A stretch of DNA of 64,000 bases from Apium graveolens (lineage: Eukaryota; Streptophyta; Magnoliopsida; Apiales; Apiaceae): the NCBI RefSeq assembly GCF_009905375.1, contig NC_133647.1:3037847-3101846 (forward strand), read 5' to 3'. A program made the translations under genes and the position numbers. Position 1 is the first letter of the stretch; every line of letters starts with the position of its first letter. Below the pieces are notes generated by a model, which was not told the origin of the DNA, did not search any database, and saw nothing but the letters and a program-made list of their open reading frames with translations. This document shows positions 46,417-58,668 of the stretch, piece by piece.

Positions 46417-46457
46417 GATTGTTTTTGGATCTTAAACTGTTTGTGTGTTAACAGATA

Positions 46458-46470
46458 GGCTCTGATACCA
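46458..46470 (-). other. Primer-binding site of element D
   Basis: TGGTATCAGAGCC on the minus strand, two bases after the 5' LTR; complementary to the initiator Met-tRNA 3' end, as in most copia elements. Confidence 0.9.
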
Positions 46471-46472
46471 CT

Positions 46473-47076
46473 TGTTTGGTCACACACACTGTAGAAGGGG
46501 GTTGAATACAGTGTATAGCACAATCAAATCGAATTCAAATAACACAAGTAACAGAAAACAGACTTTATTCAAAGTAATAAACTCTGTTATAATATGGAAC
46601 TGTCCTCTCTCAGTGATGAATAAATATCACGAGAGCTGCTAGGGTTACTATGAATAATATTCTCGATAATGATAACACTTATAGTGTAAACCCTATTTCT
46701 GTATTTATATACTACACAGTTACAAGATAATTGCTAATTGATATGGAATATAATTCTGCTTCCTAAAATATATCAATCAGATATCTTTTCTTCCAAGTAT
46801 TCTATTCTTCATAGAATTCCTTCTTCATGCATATCTCTTCTTACATTTGTCTCGATCTTCTTTCATCAATCAGCCGCCTTCCTTATCTGAACGTTTCGTT
46901 TAAGTCCTGATATTATCTTCTGATAAATATCTCTTGAACCTTAAGTACTGATGACTTAAGTTCTGACTTCAGTATAAGTGCTGATTTCAGTTAAGTACTG
47001 ATTTGTCTTGTTTAAGTAAGATCTGAAAACTAAACATAAATCATATTAGTCATGACATTATCAAATATATCTAACA
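46473..47076 (-). repeat. 5' LTR of element D (604 bp)
   Basis: TGTTTGGTCACAC to ATCTAACA on the plus strand; TATA box on the minus strand at 46704-46711. Followed by the CCATA target duplication. Confidence 0.92.
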
Positions 47077-47345
47077 CCATATCAATTAAAATATATCTTG
47101 TAACTGTGTAGTATATAAACACAGACTTAGGATTTACATTATATGTGTTATCATTACCGAGAAGATTATACATTGTAACCTAGCAGCTCTTAGTGATATT
47201 TGTTCATCACTGACAGAGAACAACAGTTCATATTATAACAGAGTTTATTCAATATACTTGATCTTTGTTACATACTTGTGTTAAATTGATTTGATTGTGC
47301 AAACACTGTATTCAACCCCCTTCTACAGTGTTGTGTGACCTAACA
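47077..47345 (+). repeat. 3' LTR of element B, second part
   Basis: Starts with the CCATA duplication, continues ATCAATT...TATATAAACACAG (TATA box 47112-47119) and ends ACCTAACA at 47345, then GATAT. It completes the LTR begun at 33466. Confidence 0.9.
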
Positions 47346-48700
47346 GATATATCTAGTTATGAGGCTCTTCTTGATCTTAGAAAGGATAGAGATATGCATG
47401 CACCTATCAACTCCATATTTATTTACATTCACCACAATTTTCTTTTCCTTAAATATTTGCCTAATGACTAGTACCACTCTTAAGAAATTGATATTGTTGT
47501 TTACAACCTTCTTGTAATAGAAATGATTGAGGTTGAGTGAAACTCTTAGGCCTTCAAGGAAATCACCAAACTCCTTTTCAAGATAAGGGCCTTCATTTGC
47601 CATTTTGAGTCTTTCAATTCTAACATCATCCTTACTTTGACTTGATTTTAGCTTGGGCTCTATCATCTCCCTTTTTGGCTTCGTAGCAGGAAAGTTGATA
47701 TTTTGAGATATCTGGGCCCTTACCATTTGAGAAGTTGATATTGTGAGGGCTGTGAAGATGTGGAGGGTAGGTTTGTGTTTGGTTGGCTGGCTGTAGAGGT
47801 GGATGGGATGGTGTGGATTGTGGATTGTGGTACCTATGACTAGAGTCACATTGAACTCATAATTGAAACTATGGTTTTAACAGTGAGTTGTTCACTTGGT
47901 AAGTGTACCTTTATTTGAATTGGAAGGGAATTGACCAGGTTACTGTCATGTACCATAACCTCAAACCATTGTTCTTCTTGAAAAATACTGACACTTGAAT
48001 GTGCGACTGTACTTGCCTCCCTAATAGCTGGATCATTGGCAATTGGACTCCTAGCTTTAATTGTCAGGGAAATTTCAGCTAGGGTTTTGAAGGGAGTTGT
48101 TACTTAAAGAGAAATCTTCAATGGAATTGGAGAGGATATTTGTACCTCCCCCTTAAATGTACTACCTTCAAACCTTGCAGTCTGTAAAGACTGATGTGTA
48201 AATGAAGGTGCATTGGAATTTATAACTACAGGGTCATGAGTAAAAAATGATGAAACCCATGTGTTTGTTATGGTGTCATCATGGTCTACCTTAGCATGTA
48301 GCTTCTCACCATCCGAAGTTGGGTTTTGAGTGGTGATCACAGTTTCAAGAATTGTTACACATGATTTTGGCAGAGCTTGGGAGGGGGATTCATGCTCTTC
48401 ATTATATGAAAAAAAATTGGAGATGAGATTAGTGATGTTAGAATTGAGTGTTGGCAACTCCCCCCGAGTAAAAGAGAGAGTTTCAAATGTTGTGCTTTCA
48501 CTCAAGTGTGTGCCATCCAAATTACGTCATTCACCCTCTTGAGAGTGCTCAAGAGGGGTGTAGACTCATTATAGATTGCACTTGAGATAGTGCTTGTTTC
48601 AATAGTGACATTTTATTGAGAAGATGTCACTAGAGTCTGTTTAATTCTTATATTTACAACTGCATATTTTTGAGAAGATGCAGAGGTGGTCATGTGAGTG
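47346..48700 (-). pseudogene. Element E extra ORF, middle piece
   Basis: Lies between the insertions of F (right) and B (left). 47340-47849 ends with VDRCMHISIL, matching copy G at 18530-18566; 48104-48520 has an S/T/H-rich stretch matching copy G near 20300-20750. Frames are broken. Joined logically to 61714-62823 and to 26900-28049. Confidence 0.65.
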
Positions 48701-49701
48701 TGTTAGTCCCTAAAAATGCAACAAGAATTATAGAAGGGGGTTGAATGGAATTCATGAAACTTTTTCTGAATCACAAAATGTTCTATCTTAATAATATATA
48801 TAAGTGTTTGATTTACTAAGGGCAAAATAAGAGTTAGTTAAATCAAAACATAAAGTAATAAAAACACAAGTCTTTAAAACTTTCTGGTGGATTTGAATGT
48901 ATCCACCAGAGATATATATATCAAGAGAACCCTGTGAAGCTTGAATAGCTCACAGCTGCTTACAATAATAAGAACAACTAAACTTACAGAGAAATGCTAA
49001 AAATACAGCTTACAATTGTTTCTCTTTGAAAATGTATTGCTTAGTCTTGTTGTAGTTCTAATTGCTACTCTTGGTTTATATATCACCAAGATTACACAGT
49101 AATAAGACAAGATAACAAAAAAAACCTACCAAGTCTAATACTATGCTACTTCATTACTCAATTCCAGCATCTTTGAATATCTTCATAATAGCATGGAAAT
49201 GGCAATGCTTCTTTGTTTTTAAAAACCCAGTTGAATAGGCTTCCACATTCCTTTTGCATACACTCGACGCATGTGACTGTGTTGTCACTGTCAACTGATG
49301 TTTGAATTGATTATCCATCGGGTACATGATCATCCATCGGGTTGCCTTGTTGATCATCCGTCGGGTAGTTATTTGGCACTTGACTTCATTTTATTTATGT
49401 AGAATTACAAGACATCATCTATGTACAATTAATCAACCTATTCTACATATCTAATTAAACTCAACATGAATTATATGCTACCACAGAATCTAAACAAAGG
49501 TGTTTGCAGAAATGTGCTTCATGACTTATTATTACACAAGCTACTCACTCGACGGATAACAAATCATCATCCTTCGGGACTATATTGAGTCATCCGTCGA
49601 GACTAAATTCCTTATCCTTCGAGTGCTATATTTTTCACTAAGTTAAATCTACTAAGGTGTTTTGTTCATGAAATCATCAAGTTCACATCATATTCACAAC
49701 A
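48701..49701 (-). repeat. 3' LTR of element F (1001 bp)
   Basis: TGTTAGTCCCTAAAAATGC to TCACAACA on the plus strand. TATA box (TATATAA on the minus strand) at 49076-49084 inside a small inverted repeat. Seven or more ATCC(G/A/T)TCG(G/A)G words at 49310-49620, upstream of that TATA box. Confidence 0.92.
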
Positions 49702-49716
49702 ATCTCCCCCAATTTA
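49702..49716 (-). other. Polypurine tract of element F
   Basis: TAAATTGGGGGAGAT on the minus strand, next to the 3' LTR. Confidence 0.85.
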
Positions 49717-49992
49717 TGTCTACTAGAATTGTAGCCATAAATTAAGAGAAGCTTGATGATAACAAAACACCCTAAAAATATAAATTTAAATGGAAGTAGA
49801 TAAAACTGTAAAGTGCTTCAATTAACAAAATGTACAAAGATTTGCTCACAGTCATTTTCAAGGTGCTCCTCAAGCCTGAGCAGATTAATCTATTTCCTTG
49901 AAGATCTGGATCTCTTTCCAAGCTTTCTGTTATTTTTTCTATCTGATTTTGGAGCTGTCTGTGGAATTCCAGTTCATCAGATTATGAGAGAT

Positions 49993-52900
49993 TTAACATT
50001 TCTGCATTTCCAAAAGAGTCTCATTGCTAGAGATGCTCAATTGGTCTTCTAATCTGAAGAATCTTCTTACTCCTTTATCATCCATGAATTCCATCACCCA
50101 ATAGGGCCTTGGATGCACTCTACTCCATGTGTAAGGAATAGTTAGAGTCTTTGGGAGTGCATCTTTGGCTCTAATACTCCTCGGTTCTTCAATCTTCTTT
50201 AGAACAAGTCTTCTAGCTGTCACATTGAATCCAAAGTTCTTCTTGTAGGATGAATAAACCTTTATCAGCACAGATTGGCTTTCTTGAAGGATCCTGTGAA
50301 GTGGCCACTATATCTCTTTTCCTCCCTTATACTTGAATACTAACCTTTCAGGTAGAGACCTGTAAGCATCAATCCCTCTAACTTCTTCCAGTTCATCTAG
50401 ATAGAGGTTTAAATCTGAGAATTCCTTGATGTCACAAATGTACATGATGTCTCCCTTGTTGACTTTGGTTTAAGCTTTGGTTAGGGACTTGGATCTGAGA
50501 GTTGAGGGCTTCACTTTCTTGACTGCTCTGGTCATTGTCGTCTTTGGCTTCATGAATTGAGGTAGATTGAGTTCAGGTATTGGTAGACTATCCCAGTATA
50601 TTGGCTCATCCTTTGGAATGATAGGTTCACCATGAAAGTTCTTGGATGGATCTATCTTAAATTCTCCATGTGCCACAGAGGGCATGGATGTTTGAGTTGT
50701 TGCAAATATAAACTCTTTGGGAAAGTACCCTTCCATCTCCTCATCACTGAAGTCCAATTTTCTCTTGATTCTTTGCTTGTACCTTGGCTTCTTTGTCTGT
50801 GGAGGTGCATTTTGCATTTTTTGATCTCGAGATTCAACAATTTCAGATGGTTGTGCAGAAATTTGTTGTGTGGGTTTCACAGCTTGTAACTTGGCCAAGA
50901 TAGCAACTTGCTCCTTCTTTTGTTTGACCTTTTTAGTATCTAGAGCAGCTTGCTTTTTTTCTTGTTTCAATCTTGCCTTTTCTTCTCTCGTTGCTTCATC
51001 AAATTGAGGATGTCCAGCCACCACACAAATTTCCTTACCATTCCTGAAAACTTTAGCAATTCTTCTTTTCAATGCTGAATCAGCTGGATCCTTGTAGAAT
51101 GCTATAGACCTGGCCAACAGCTTCTTTTTATCAGGCTTTGGTGTCTCATACACTGTGTCCAAGGGGTTCTTTAGTAAAGATTTTGGATAGTTCACCTTTG
51201 GCTTCAAAATTAGCTTAGCCTTTGGAGATTTGATGCAGGATGGCTGTCCTCTATCCAGATTATTCATGCTCATTTCATTCACAGAGATTTGCCTGACTTG
51301 AGAGTGATGAATGGCTGATTTTTTTGGCTTCTTTGCTAGCCCAAACTTCTTTTGTATATCCTCATCAATTTTCTCCCAGTTGATTGGACTCAACTGCTTC
51401 TTTTCAGCTGCTCTCAATGTGGCTGCTGCTTCATTAATCAGATCAATGATGTTTGTAGTTGGTGGCTTCGTGAAAGCAATTGTAGGCACAATTACTTTGC
51501 TAACTTGAATGTTAAGCTGCTTCTCCCCCTCACTTGAGTCTTTCTCCCCCATTTTGTTATCATCAAGTTGTGTGGGAGGGAGTTGAGCAGCCACCAACTG
51601 TTGAAGAAGTGCAGTTTGAGCTTCTTGATTGTTAAGTATCTTGGCCATTGACTTCTCTACAGCTGATAGTCTTGAGTCCATGGCCTCAACTTTCCTATTG
51701 AGATAAGCCTCCTTCCTTAGCTTTTGAGCAATTTCAGTCACGGTGGTTACAGGGAGTCTAGCATCCATCCTCTCTATAACATATTTCTTGACTTCAAAAA
51801 TCTCTTGCTTGATTGCATCCACACTCTGATTGTGTTGAAGGGCTTGAATTTTATGCAGCTAGAGTGCTTCAAGATGTGATGTCAGTAGCTTCTTTGTGCT
51901 AGCATTAGTAGATGCCTGAATGGCTGCTTGGGTGTCATGAATTAGCTTGAATAGTGTTGATTGGAGATGTGAGTAGGAACATTCTTTTATAAGCATCCAG
52001 GCAGGAACAGCTGCATCTCCCCCTATGTCCATGCTATCTTCCTCATCATCCCCATCAGCATCCCTAAAAGAAGCTTCATACAGTTCAAAATCACTGCCAA
52101 TGTTGGAAGGCATAGCAGTGATTGCATCATTTGGTCTTTGTAAAGATTGTGTAGTATACACCAAGTTCAACAATCTTTCAGCCTCCTCATTACCCTTTAC
52201 AGCTAGAGTTTGGTAAGCTGTCACAGGGTGAGTAAATGTCTCAGCATCCAGGGAAATGGAATCTATAACAGCTTGATATTCTTGCTGAAATAGCCTTTCC
52301 CTTTCTGCATCATTGACATTCATTGACTCACTTACAATGGTTTTCACCCTTATCACTCCTGTACCTGCATTTCTCTCTTGATCTCTCTTTTGTTGCATCA
52401 AGGTCTCACCTTGGCTCCCCACCCTCACACCCTCACCTTCACCATCTAAGGTGGGACTCCTCACACTCACTTTTTCCAATCCTGAAGAAATGGATTGCAT
52501 TTGTTCACTCTTTTCCTCTCTTTTTTCCTGGGAGTAACCCAGACTCTCACTCATTTCACTCCATTCCCTCAATCCTAGGAGTGATTGCACTACTACTAAG
52601 TCTTCTACACTTGTAATAATTGATGAATTTTGAAGCTGTGTAGAGACACTCGACATATAAGGGATATCCGTCGGGTTAGCAGTTTGACTATCCGACGGAT
52701 AACTGCTGTTAAGCTTATCCGTCGGGATACAATCACTACTCGACAGATGAACAATATCCATCGAGTGAATAGAAATGAATGAGTTTGGAGTGGAAAGTAT
52801 TGTGGACTCTGTGCAGATTGATGAGAATTTTGGCACAGATGTCTCAACAGTTTCAGAAAGAAATGGCAAGTGAGCAAACAAATCATCTAGAAGATGATGC

Positions 52901-54394
52901 TCACTTGCTTGGATTTTTGGCTTCTCCAAGAGAATTAAAGATGGAGAATTTGGAAGTGATGTGTTTATCATGTCAACATCCAAAGTGTGTGTGGGAGAAT
53001 TTGGCATTTCAGGGGCTTCAATTGTTAGTGATTTTGGTTGTGACTCCACATTTATTGGAGTCACATCAACCTGACTTTGAGAAGGTGCAGTGACTGTGTC
53101 TTTAGCACCAGTTTGCACAGTACATCCCCAAGGGTCTTTGATTTCTTCTTTCTAGTGTAAATTTGGGGTGAGCTTGTGTCCCTTACCCTTTTGGCCTGTG
53201 CTCTTGGCTGAGAGCTTTGTTCAATAGTCACATCCTTTTGGGAGGATACAACTAGTAATGAGCTTATATCCTTATTAAGCACTGCAGTTTGTTGGAAAAC
53301 TGCAGGATGGCTAGGTTGGGAAACACTCACCTCTCCAATCATATCCTTAGGGTTTCTTTGATGTTCACCTTGTCCCTCACCTTTCTTACCCACCTTCACA
53401 CTCCCCTCTTTTGGTTTGGTGGATTTTACAACTGGCATCTTTTGAGAGACACCAGAGGGGGCTTTCTTTGTCTTTGTTTTTGAAATTTTGGGTTTGGCAG
53501 CTTGGGTAGGCAACTGTTGGGTCACTGACACAGTTTCCATAGCTATACTAGAATGTAAAGAAGTTTGTGAGGATGGAAGGGTAGAGACTGCTAAACTTAC
53601 CTCACTTACCTGAGGTGCCTCCATAACAGGAAAATAGAAGAGTGGCAACTCTTTGTGATGGTTTGCCCTATTCAAGTCTGCAATGATTCTTCTTTCTTGA
53701 ACCCAACAATCTAATTTGTTGTTTGGGTTCTCAAGCACAATATCCTCAGAGAGGTGGTTAGCAAGCATCATTAAAAATCTGGCATAGTAAACATTTTTAC
53801 CCCTCTTATTTAGCTCCCCTAACTTAAACCCCAACTCAAATATGACAAGATCAGTAAAGTTAAAAAATTTATCAGTAACTAGCATGTATAGCATGTTAAG
53901 CATAGAGATATTGACTGAATCAAAATTACTGATTTTACCAGAGAATACCTTAGTAACTACATCACATAGATAACTCCATTCCTTCCTAAGATCCAACCTC
54001 CTAATTTCACTTAATTTAGAAGTAGAGAGTGCATAGCCCATGAAGTTAAGCATATTAACAATGTCAGTGTCTGTGTGTGGTGAAGTTACAGTATTATCAG
54101 GAATTTTGAAACATGCTTTAACAATATCACTATTAACTCAAAATTCCTTACCATTAATAGTGAAAGTGATAGTCTTATCAGTTGAGTTGTAGCAGTCATC
54201 TACATCTCTTCAACAACTTCACAGTAGATGGTGGGTGATTCTAGCATGGCATAGTTGAGTTTGCTGTTCTTCACAAAATCCATCATTTTATGGTAGTCGC
54301 CAGACTGTTGAATCCCCTTGTTCACAAGAGCAGTGAAATTGTTCTTCTCATAGATAAATCTAGTTTGAGACATGATCTTGACGACTAGTGCCAT
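49993..54394 (-). pseudogene. Extra ORF of element F (envelope-like position)
   Basis: Pieces in order: 54394-54200 (start MALVVKIMSQTRFIYEKNNF), 54053-53061, 53118-51859, 51822-50470 and 50271-49993. The N-terminus resembles those of D and E (NNFTALVNKG..., SKLNYAMLESPTIYCEVVEE; RKEWSYLCDVVTKVFSG against KEWSFFFDCITKAFG in D). A Ser/Thr/Pro/Gln-rich middle with basic blocks (PKISKTKTKKAPSG) follows. 51822-50470 begins with a likely coiled coil (residues 1-70) and a Lys-rich C-terminal half. The last piece contains YWVMEFMDDKGVRRFF, near the KIYFKDGTFNL of E. Unbroken length would be about 1400 residues. No signal peptide, membrane helix or catalytic motif seen. The reading frame changes are all in or near simple sequence. 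Confidence 0.72.
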
Positions 54395-54505
54395 TGTTAG
54401 AGAGTAAAAACTTGCAGAGAGAGACATTAAGTGCTTTTGAGAAAGAGAGAAGTTAGAGCAGATAATTTGAGAATGATAAAAGAAAAACAATGAAAATGAA
54501 TTATG

Positions 54506-54513
54506 CTTTTATA
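54506..54513 (-). promoter_or_regulatory. Internal TATA box of element F
   Basis: TATAAAAG on the minus strand about 113 bases before the ATG of the extra ORF, followed by a CT-rich leader (CTAACTTCTCTCTTTCTC). Upstream, 54618-54830, lies a cluster of F-family motif words in both orientations, including TGACGGATGATC, CTCGATGGATAATG and ATCATCCGTCGAG. Confidence 0.6.
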
Positions 54514-54918
54514 CTATCTCAAAAATAACTGTCAAAAATAATAAAGTAAAATAAAGTGACCAATAAAAATTTCCCAAAATAGTCATTTTTTTAAAAAATA
54601 AACTGTAAAAATTCTATCAATTATCCGTCGTGTTATGCTTACAAACTGTAAGTATACTCGATGGATAATGTTTAGAGAATCAACGGCTAAAAATAAGACA
54701 ATTCGAAGGATGGGGATAAATCAGTTATCCGTCGAGTCACAAAATATTCCAGAAAATAATTGATTTTATTAAAAAATAGTATACTGACGGATGATCAAAC
54801 TCGATGGATAATGATCATCCGTCGAGATGTAAATTTTGACTTAGCCAAAATTTCTTTTAAAACTGAAAATCAATTAGATTTCTGGCTACATTACAACTTG
54901 CAAATTATCTGGAAAGAT

Positions 54919-55776
54919 TCAAGAGTAATTAAACATACCTAACTCACTTACCAACCTTGAAAAAGTGGATTCATCCAGTGGCTTGATAAATATATCTGCA
55001 AGCTGTTTTTCACTTGGAACAAAATGTAGTTCCACAGTACCATTCATTACATGTTCCCTTATAAACTTGATGTCTATGTGCTTTGTTCTTGAATGTTGTA
55101 CTGGATTTTCAGTGATGGCAATTGCACTTGTGTTATCACAGAAAATAGGAATCCTTTCCACTTGCAGACCATAGTCTAGCAATTGGTTTTTCATCCACAG
55201 AATCTGTGCACAGCAACTTCCAGCAACAATATATTCAGCTTCAGCTGTAGAAGTAGAAACTGAATTTTGCTTTTTACTGAACCAGGACACGAGCTTGTTT
55301 CCTAGAAATTGACAGATTCCTGTTGTACTTTTTCTATCAATTCTGCAACCTGCATAATCTGCATCTGAATAACCAGTTAGATCAAAACCAGAATCTCTAG
55401 GGTACCAAATGCCAAGTTTTGGTGTTCCCTTGAGATATCTGAAAATTCCTTTAATAGCTACTAAATGAGATTCTCTAGGATCATCCTGAAATCTAGCACA
55501 AAGACATGTAGCAAACATTATATCTGGCCCACTAGCTGTTAAGTACGGAAGTGAGCCAACCATGTCTCTATAACTTGAAATATCCACAGACTTTTCAGTA
55601 GTGATTAATTCAATCTTGGTTGCAGTGGCCATGTGAGTTTTTACAGATGTGCAATCCATTAGATCAAACTTCTTTAAAAGATCATAAATGTATTTAGTTT
55701 GACTAATGAATATTCCATCACTAACTTTCTTAACTTGTAAACCAAGAAAGTAAGTTAGTTCTCCCATCATGCTCAT
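54919..55776 (-). pseudogene. RT C-terminal part and RNase H of element F
   Basis: 285 codons: [21 protein letters not shown] (RT end), [122 protein letters not shown] and terminal MFNYS. A short loss removes a few residues between HIDIK and FIREH. Acidic RNase H residues remain. RT is disconnected upstream by frameshifts. Confidence 0.88.
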
Positions 55777-55945
55777 TTCATACCTTGCATCAATTTGGCA
55801 AACGTTTTACAAAGTTTCTCATCTGTAGAGCCAAAAATAATGTCATCTACATAAATTTGAACAAGTATACTAGAGCCATTAAATTTCAAAAGAATAAGGT
55901 TTTGTCAACAGTACCTCTTGTGAAATGATTCTCTAAAAGGAATTT
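55777..55945 (-). pseudogene. RT active-site segment of element F, out of frame on both sides
   Basis: The YVDD codons are intact at 55842-55853, but frameshifts on either side detach them from RT upstream (ends 55946) and downstream (starts 55776). One sign of decay is the missing alignment around 55775-55800. Confidence 0.75.
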
Positions 55946-56559
55946 TCATAAAGTGTCATACCAGGCTCTAGGTGCTTGCTTCAGTCCATAAAGTGCTTTC
56001 AAAAGATAGTAAACATATTCTGGAAAATTTGGATCTTCAAAACCAGGAGGCTGACTGACATATACTTCCTCCTCCAAATCTCCATTCAGAAAGGCACTTT
56101 TGACATCCATTTGATAGACCTTAAAATTGGCATGGGCTGCATAGGCTAAGAAGATTCTGATGGCTTCAAGTCTTGCAACAGGAGCAAATGTTTCATCAAA
56201 ATCTATTCCTTCTTGTTGACAATAGCCCTTAGCAACCAATCTAGCTTTGTTCCTGACTACTATGCCATTTTCATACATCTTGTTTCTGAATACCCATTTG
56301 GTGTCTATTGGATTCTTTCCTTTAGGCTTGGGTACCAGCTTCCATACCTTATTCCTTTCAAATTGGTTTAGCTCCTCCTGCATAGCTAAAATCCAATCAG
56401 GATCCAACAAAGCTTCTTCTACCATCTTTGGTTCTTCCTTAGAGAGGAAGCTGCTATATAGATATTCTTCCTGAGTTGCTCTCCTTGTTTGAACTCTAGA
56501 AGATACATCACCAATGATGAGCTCAAAGGGGTGATCCTTTGTCCATTTCCTTTATTAAG
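55946..56559 (-). pseudogene. RT N-terminal part of element F
   Basis: Open after two adjacent TAA codons near 56553-56558 (CAACAG in copy C). [112 protein letters not shown]. Ends in a TGA next to the frameshift. Typical copia RT. Confidence 0.88.
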
Positions 56560-56779
56560 GTAGATTAGCTCTAGATGAAGAGGCCTCATTGTTGTCTTGA
56601 TGTGTGATTGAGTTTTGATTATTAGAAACTCCCCCTGAATTAATGGATCTTTGATTTGAGAAAGGGGAACTTTCTATAAATGATCTATTCTGACTTCCAG
56701 CTTCTTTTGATGATCCGACGGATGGTGAATTTTGAGTACCGATGGTTGAAGATGGTTGTCTCCCGACAGATAAAGCAGA

Positions 56780-57352
56780 TTATCTCCCGACGGATGGAGC
56801 ATTTTGCAACTCGACAGATGTTGAATTTTGTGCTCCATTGATAGTGGATTTTTCTGCATTATCCTTTGATACTGTTTCTTGATCACTTTCATCATCACTG
56901 TCATCACTAACCATCTCCACATTGTCAAATTTGAGGCTCTCATGATAATCTCCATCTTGTAGTCCTTCAATCTTTTTATCATCAAATGCAACATGTATTG
57001 ATTCCACAGCAATGTTGGTTCTCAGATTGTAGACTCTATATGCTTTACCACCAGCATATCCAACAAAAATTCCTTCATCTGCTTTAGCATCAAACTTCCC
57101 TTTCTTATCAGTTTGATTTCTCAAGATATAACATTTACAGCCAAAGACATGAAGAAAATTTAGAGTTGGCTTCTTGTTCTTGAACAATTGATAGAGAGTC
57201 ATTCATTTTGCTTGATTAACTAGAGAAATATTCTGAGTGTAACATGCAGTATTTACAGCTTCAGCCCAGAAATATGTTGGTAACTTAGACTCTTCAAGCA
57301 TTGTCCTTGCAGCTTCAATAAGTGATATGTTCTTTCTTTCTACTACTCCATT
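56780..57352 (-). pseudogene. Integrase C-terminal part and linker of element F
   Basis: Sequence after the TAA at 57353-57355 still encodes the glutamate-bearing part of the integrase core and then 57202-56780: YQLFKNKKPTLNFLHVFGCKCY, GIFVGYAGGKAYRVYNLRT, VAFDDKKIEGLQDGD, and an acidic S/D-rich linker. The linker region 56700-56830 carries CCGACGGATGG-type motif words. Confidence 0.82.
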
Positions 57353-58255
57353 TTATTGTGGAGTTCTTGTTGCTGAAAACTCATGAAAAATCCCATTTTC
57401 TTCACAAAATACTCTCATGAAAGAATTTTTGAACTCAGTTCCATTATCACTCCTGATTCTTTTAACTTTGAAATCAGGATGATTGTTGACTTGCCTTATG
57501 TGATTGATGATGATTTCACTAGCCTCATCTTTGGACTTAAGGAAATATGTCCAAGAGAACTTTGAGAAATTATCTACAATTACTAGGCAAAATCTTTTCC
57601 TTGAGATGGATAACACATTGACTGGTCCAAATAAATCCATGTGTAGCAGTTGTAAAGGTTCTTCAATTGTTGAATCAAGCTTCTTTCTGAATGATGCTTT
57701 AATTTGCTTTCCCTTTTGGCAAGCATCACACAGTCCATCCTTAGAAAATTCCACTTGAGGAATGCCTCTAACCAGTTCTTTCTTTACAAGTTCATTCATG
57801 GTCTTGAAGTTTAGATGGGATAGCTTCTTGTGCCATAGCCAACTTTCATCTTGACTTGCTTTACTAAGAAGATAAATAACAGATTCTGCATTTGATGAGT
57901 TGAAGTCAGCTAAGTACACATTCCCTTTTCTCACTCCAGTGAGAACCACTTTGTTGCTTCTCTTGTTTGTCACAACACAGGTTTCTGAGTTGAAGGTTAC
58001 TGAATTGCCTTTGTCACACAGCTGGCTGATGCTCAACAAATTATGCTTGAGACCATCCACTAAGGCAACCTCCTCAATGATGACATTGTCTTTTGAAATC
58101 AAGTTATATCCCATAGTATAACCCTTGCTGTCATCTCCAAAAGTAATACTTGGGCCAGCTCTCTCCTTGAACTCTGTGAGCAGGGTAGAATCACCAGTCA
58201 TGTGTCTTGAACAACCACTATCCAAGTACCATAGATTCTTTATGTTTCCCTGCAC
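57353..58255 (-). CDS. Protease and integrase N-terminal part of element F (300 codons, premature stop)
   Basis: Aspartic protease DSGCSRHMTG at residues 12-21; zinc finger WHKKLSHLNF near 140 to CDACQKGK; integrase core first Asp in MDLFGP near 205 and second in RSDNGTEF near 271. The TAA comes before the Glu of the triad, so no active integrase. Sits right after the gag remnant, in the same arrangement as element D. Confidence 0.9.
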   Translation of the reverse strand: MQGNIKNLWYLDSGCSRHMTGDSTLLTEFKERAGPSITFGDDSKGYTMGYNLISKDNVIIEEVALVDGLKHNLLSISQLCDKGNSVTFNSETCVVTNKRSNKVVLTGVRKGNVYLADFNSSNAESVIYLLSKASQDESWLWHKKLSHLNFKTMNELVKKELVRGIPQVEFSKDGLCDACQKGKQIKASFRKKLDSTIEEPLQLLHMDLFGPVNVLSISRKRFCLVIVDNFSKFSWTYFLKSKDEASEIIINHIRQVNNHPDFKVKRIRSDNGTEFKNSFMRVFCEENGIFHEFSATRTPQ

Positions 58256-58269
58256 ACATTAAAATCAAA

Positions 58270-58668
58270 TCAAGTTGATTTCGGTACCCAAGTTTCCTTG
58301 GGTCCTGCCTTGTTAGATTTCTTCTTCTGTTTCTTAGGTTTGATCTCATTTGACTTGAGGATATCAGATTCATCCTTAGTCATCTGAGTTGAACCTTTGA
58401 AACCATTCATTAAAACAAAATTATCATGCACATTTTGATTAACAGGAAGTGGTATGCTATTAGTAAATATGTTATTCCAGTAGGGCAGGCTAAATGGCAT
58501 TTGAGGCATACTAAATGCAGCATAATAAGGATTAGGTGCAAATGACATATTAGCAAATTGTGCATTCATATTCTGTGTAGACATAGCATTCATAGGAAAA
58601 AAGGCATGGCATTCATGTTGGAAAAAGGAGGTGGCACATATATTGTAGTAGGCATGGCAGTTTTGCAA
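58270..58668 (-). pseudogene. Gag C-terminal tail of element F, shifted frame
   Basis: Continuation of gag after a frameshift near 58600-58660. Met/Asn/Pro/Phe-rich (PMNAMSTQNMNAQFANMSF) followed by a Lys-rich end (KPKKQKKKSNKAGPKETW). The tail before protease in D has the same Lys-rich KAKGSKQVW type end. Confidence 0.7.

Larger units (their letters stand above)
33768..47076 (-). mobile_element. Element D: full-length D-family SIRE-type copia
   Basis: 13.3 kb, both LTRs present, primer-binding site, gag, protease, integrase, RT, RNase H, spacer, internal promoter, extra ORFs and polypurine tract, all on the minus strand. Target duplication CCATA at 33763-33767 and 47077-47081 inside the 3' LTR of B. 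The two LTRs (605 and 604 bp) differ at a few percent of sites by eye. Several stops and frameshifts in gag, integrase end, RT and extra ORF show it is inactive. Confidence 0.95.
28050..47345 (+). mobile_element. Element B: internally deleted D-family copia, split by element D
   Basis: 5' LTR 28050-28597; 3' LTR 33466-33767 plus 47082-47345. Target duplication GATAT at 28045-28049 and 47346-47350, inside the extra ORF of E. Internal sequence keeps part of RT, RNase H, spacer, internal promoter and the C-terminal part of the extra ORF. It lacks gag, protease, integrase, early RT and the N-terminal half of the extra ORF, so it would have needed another element's proteins to move, unless the deletions came after insertion. 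Confidence 0.92.

Noticed and set aside
53289..53483. Plus-strand small frames inside the F extra ORF (also 52323-52616 and 52779-53093)
   Set aside because: Antisense shadows of the long low-complexity extra ORF.
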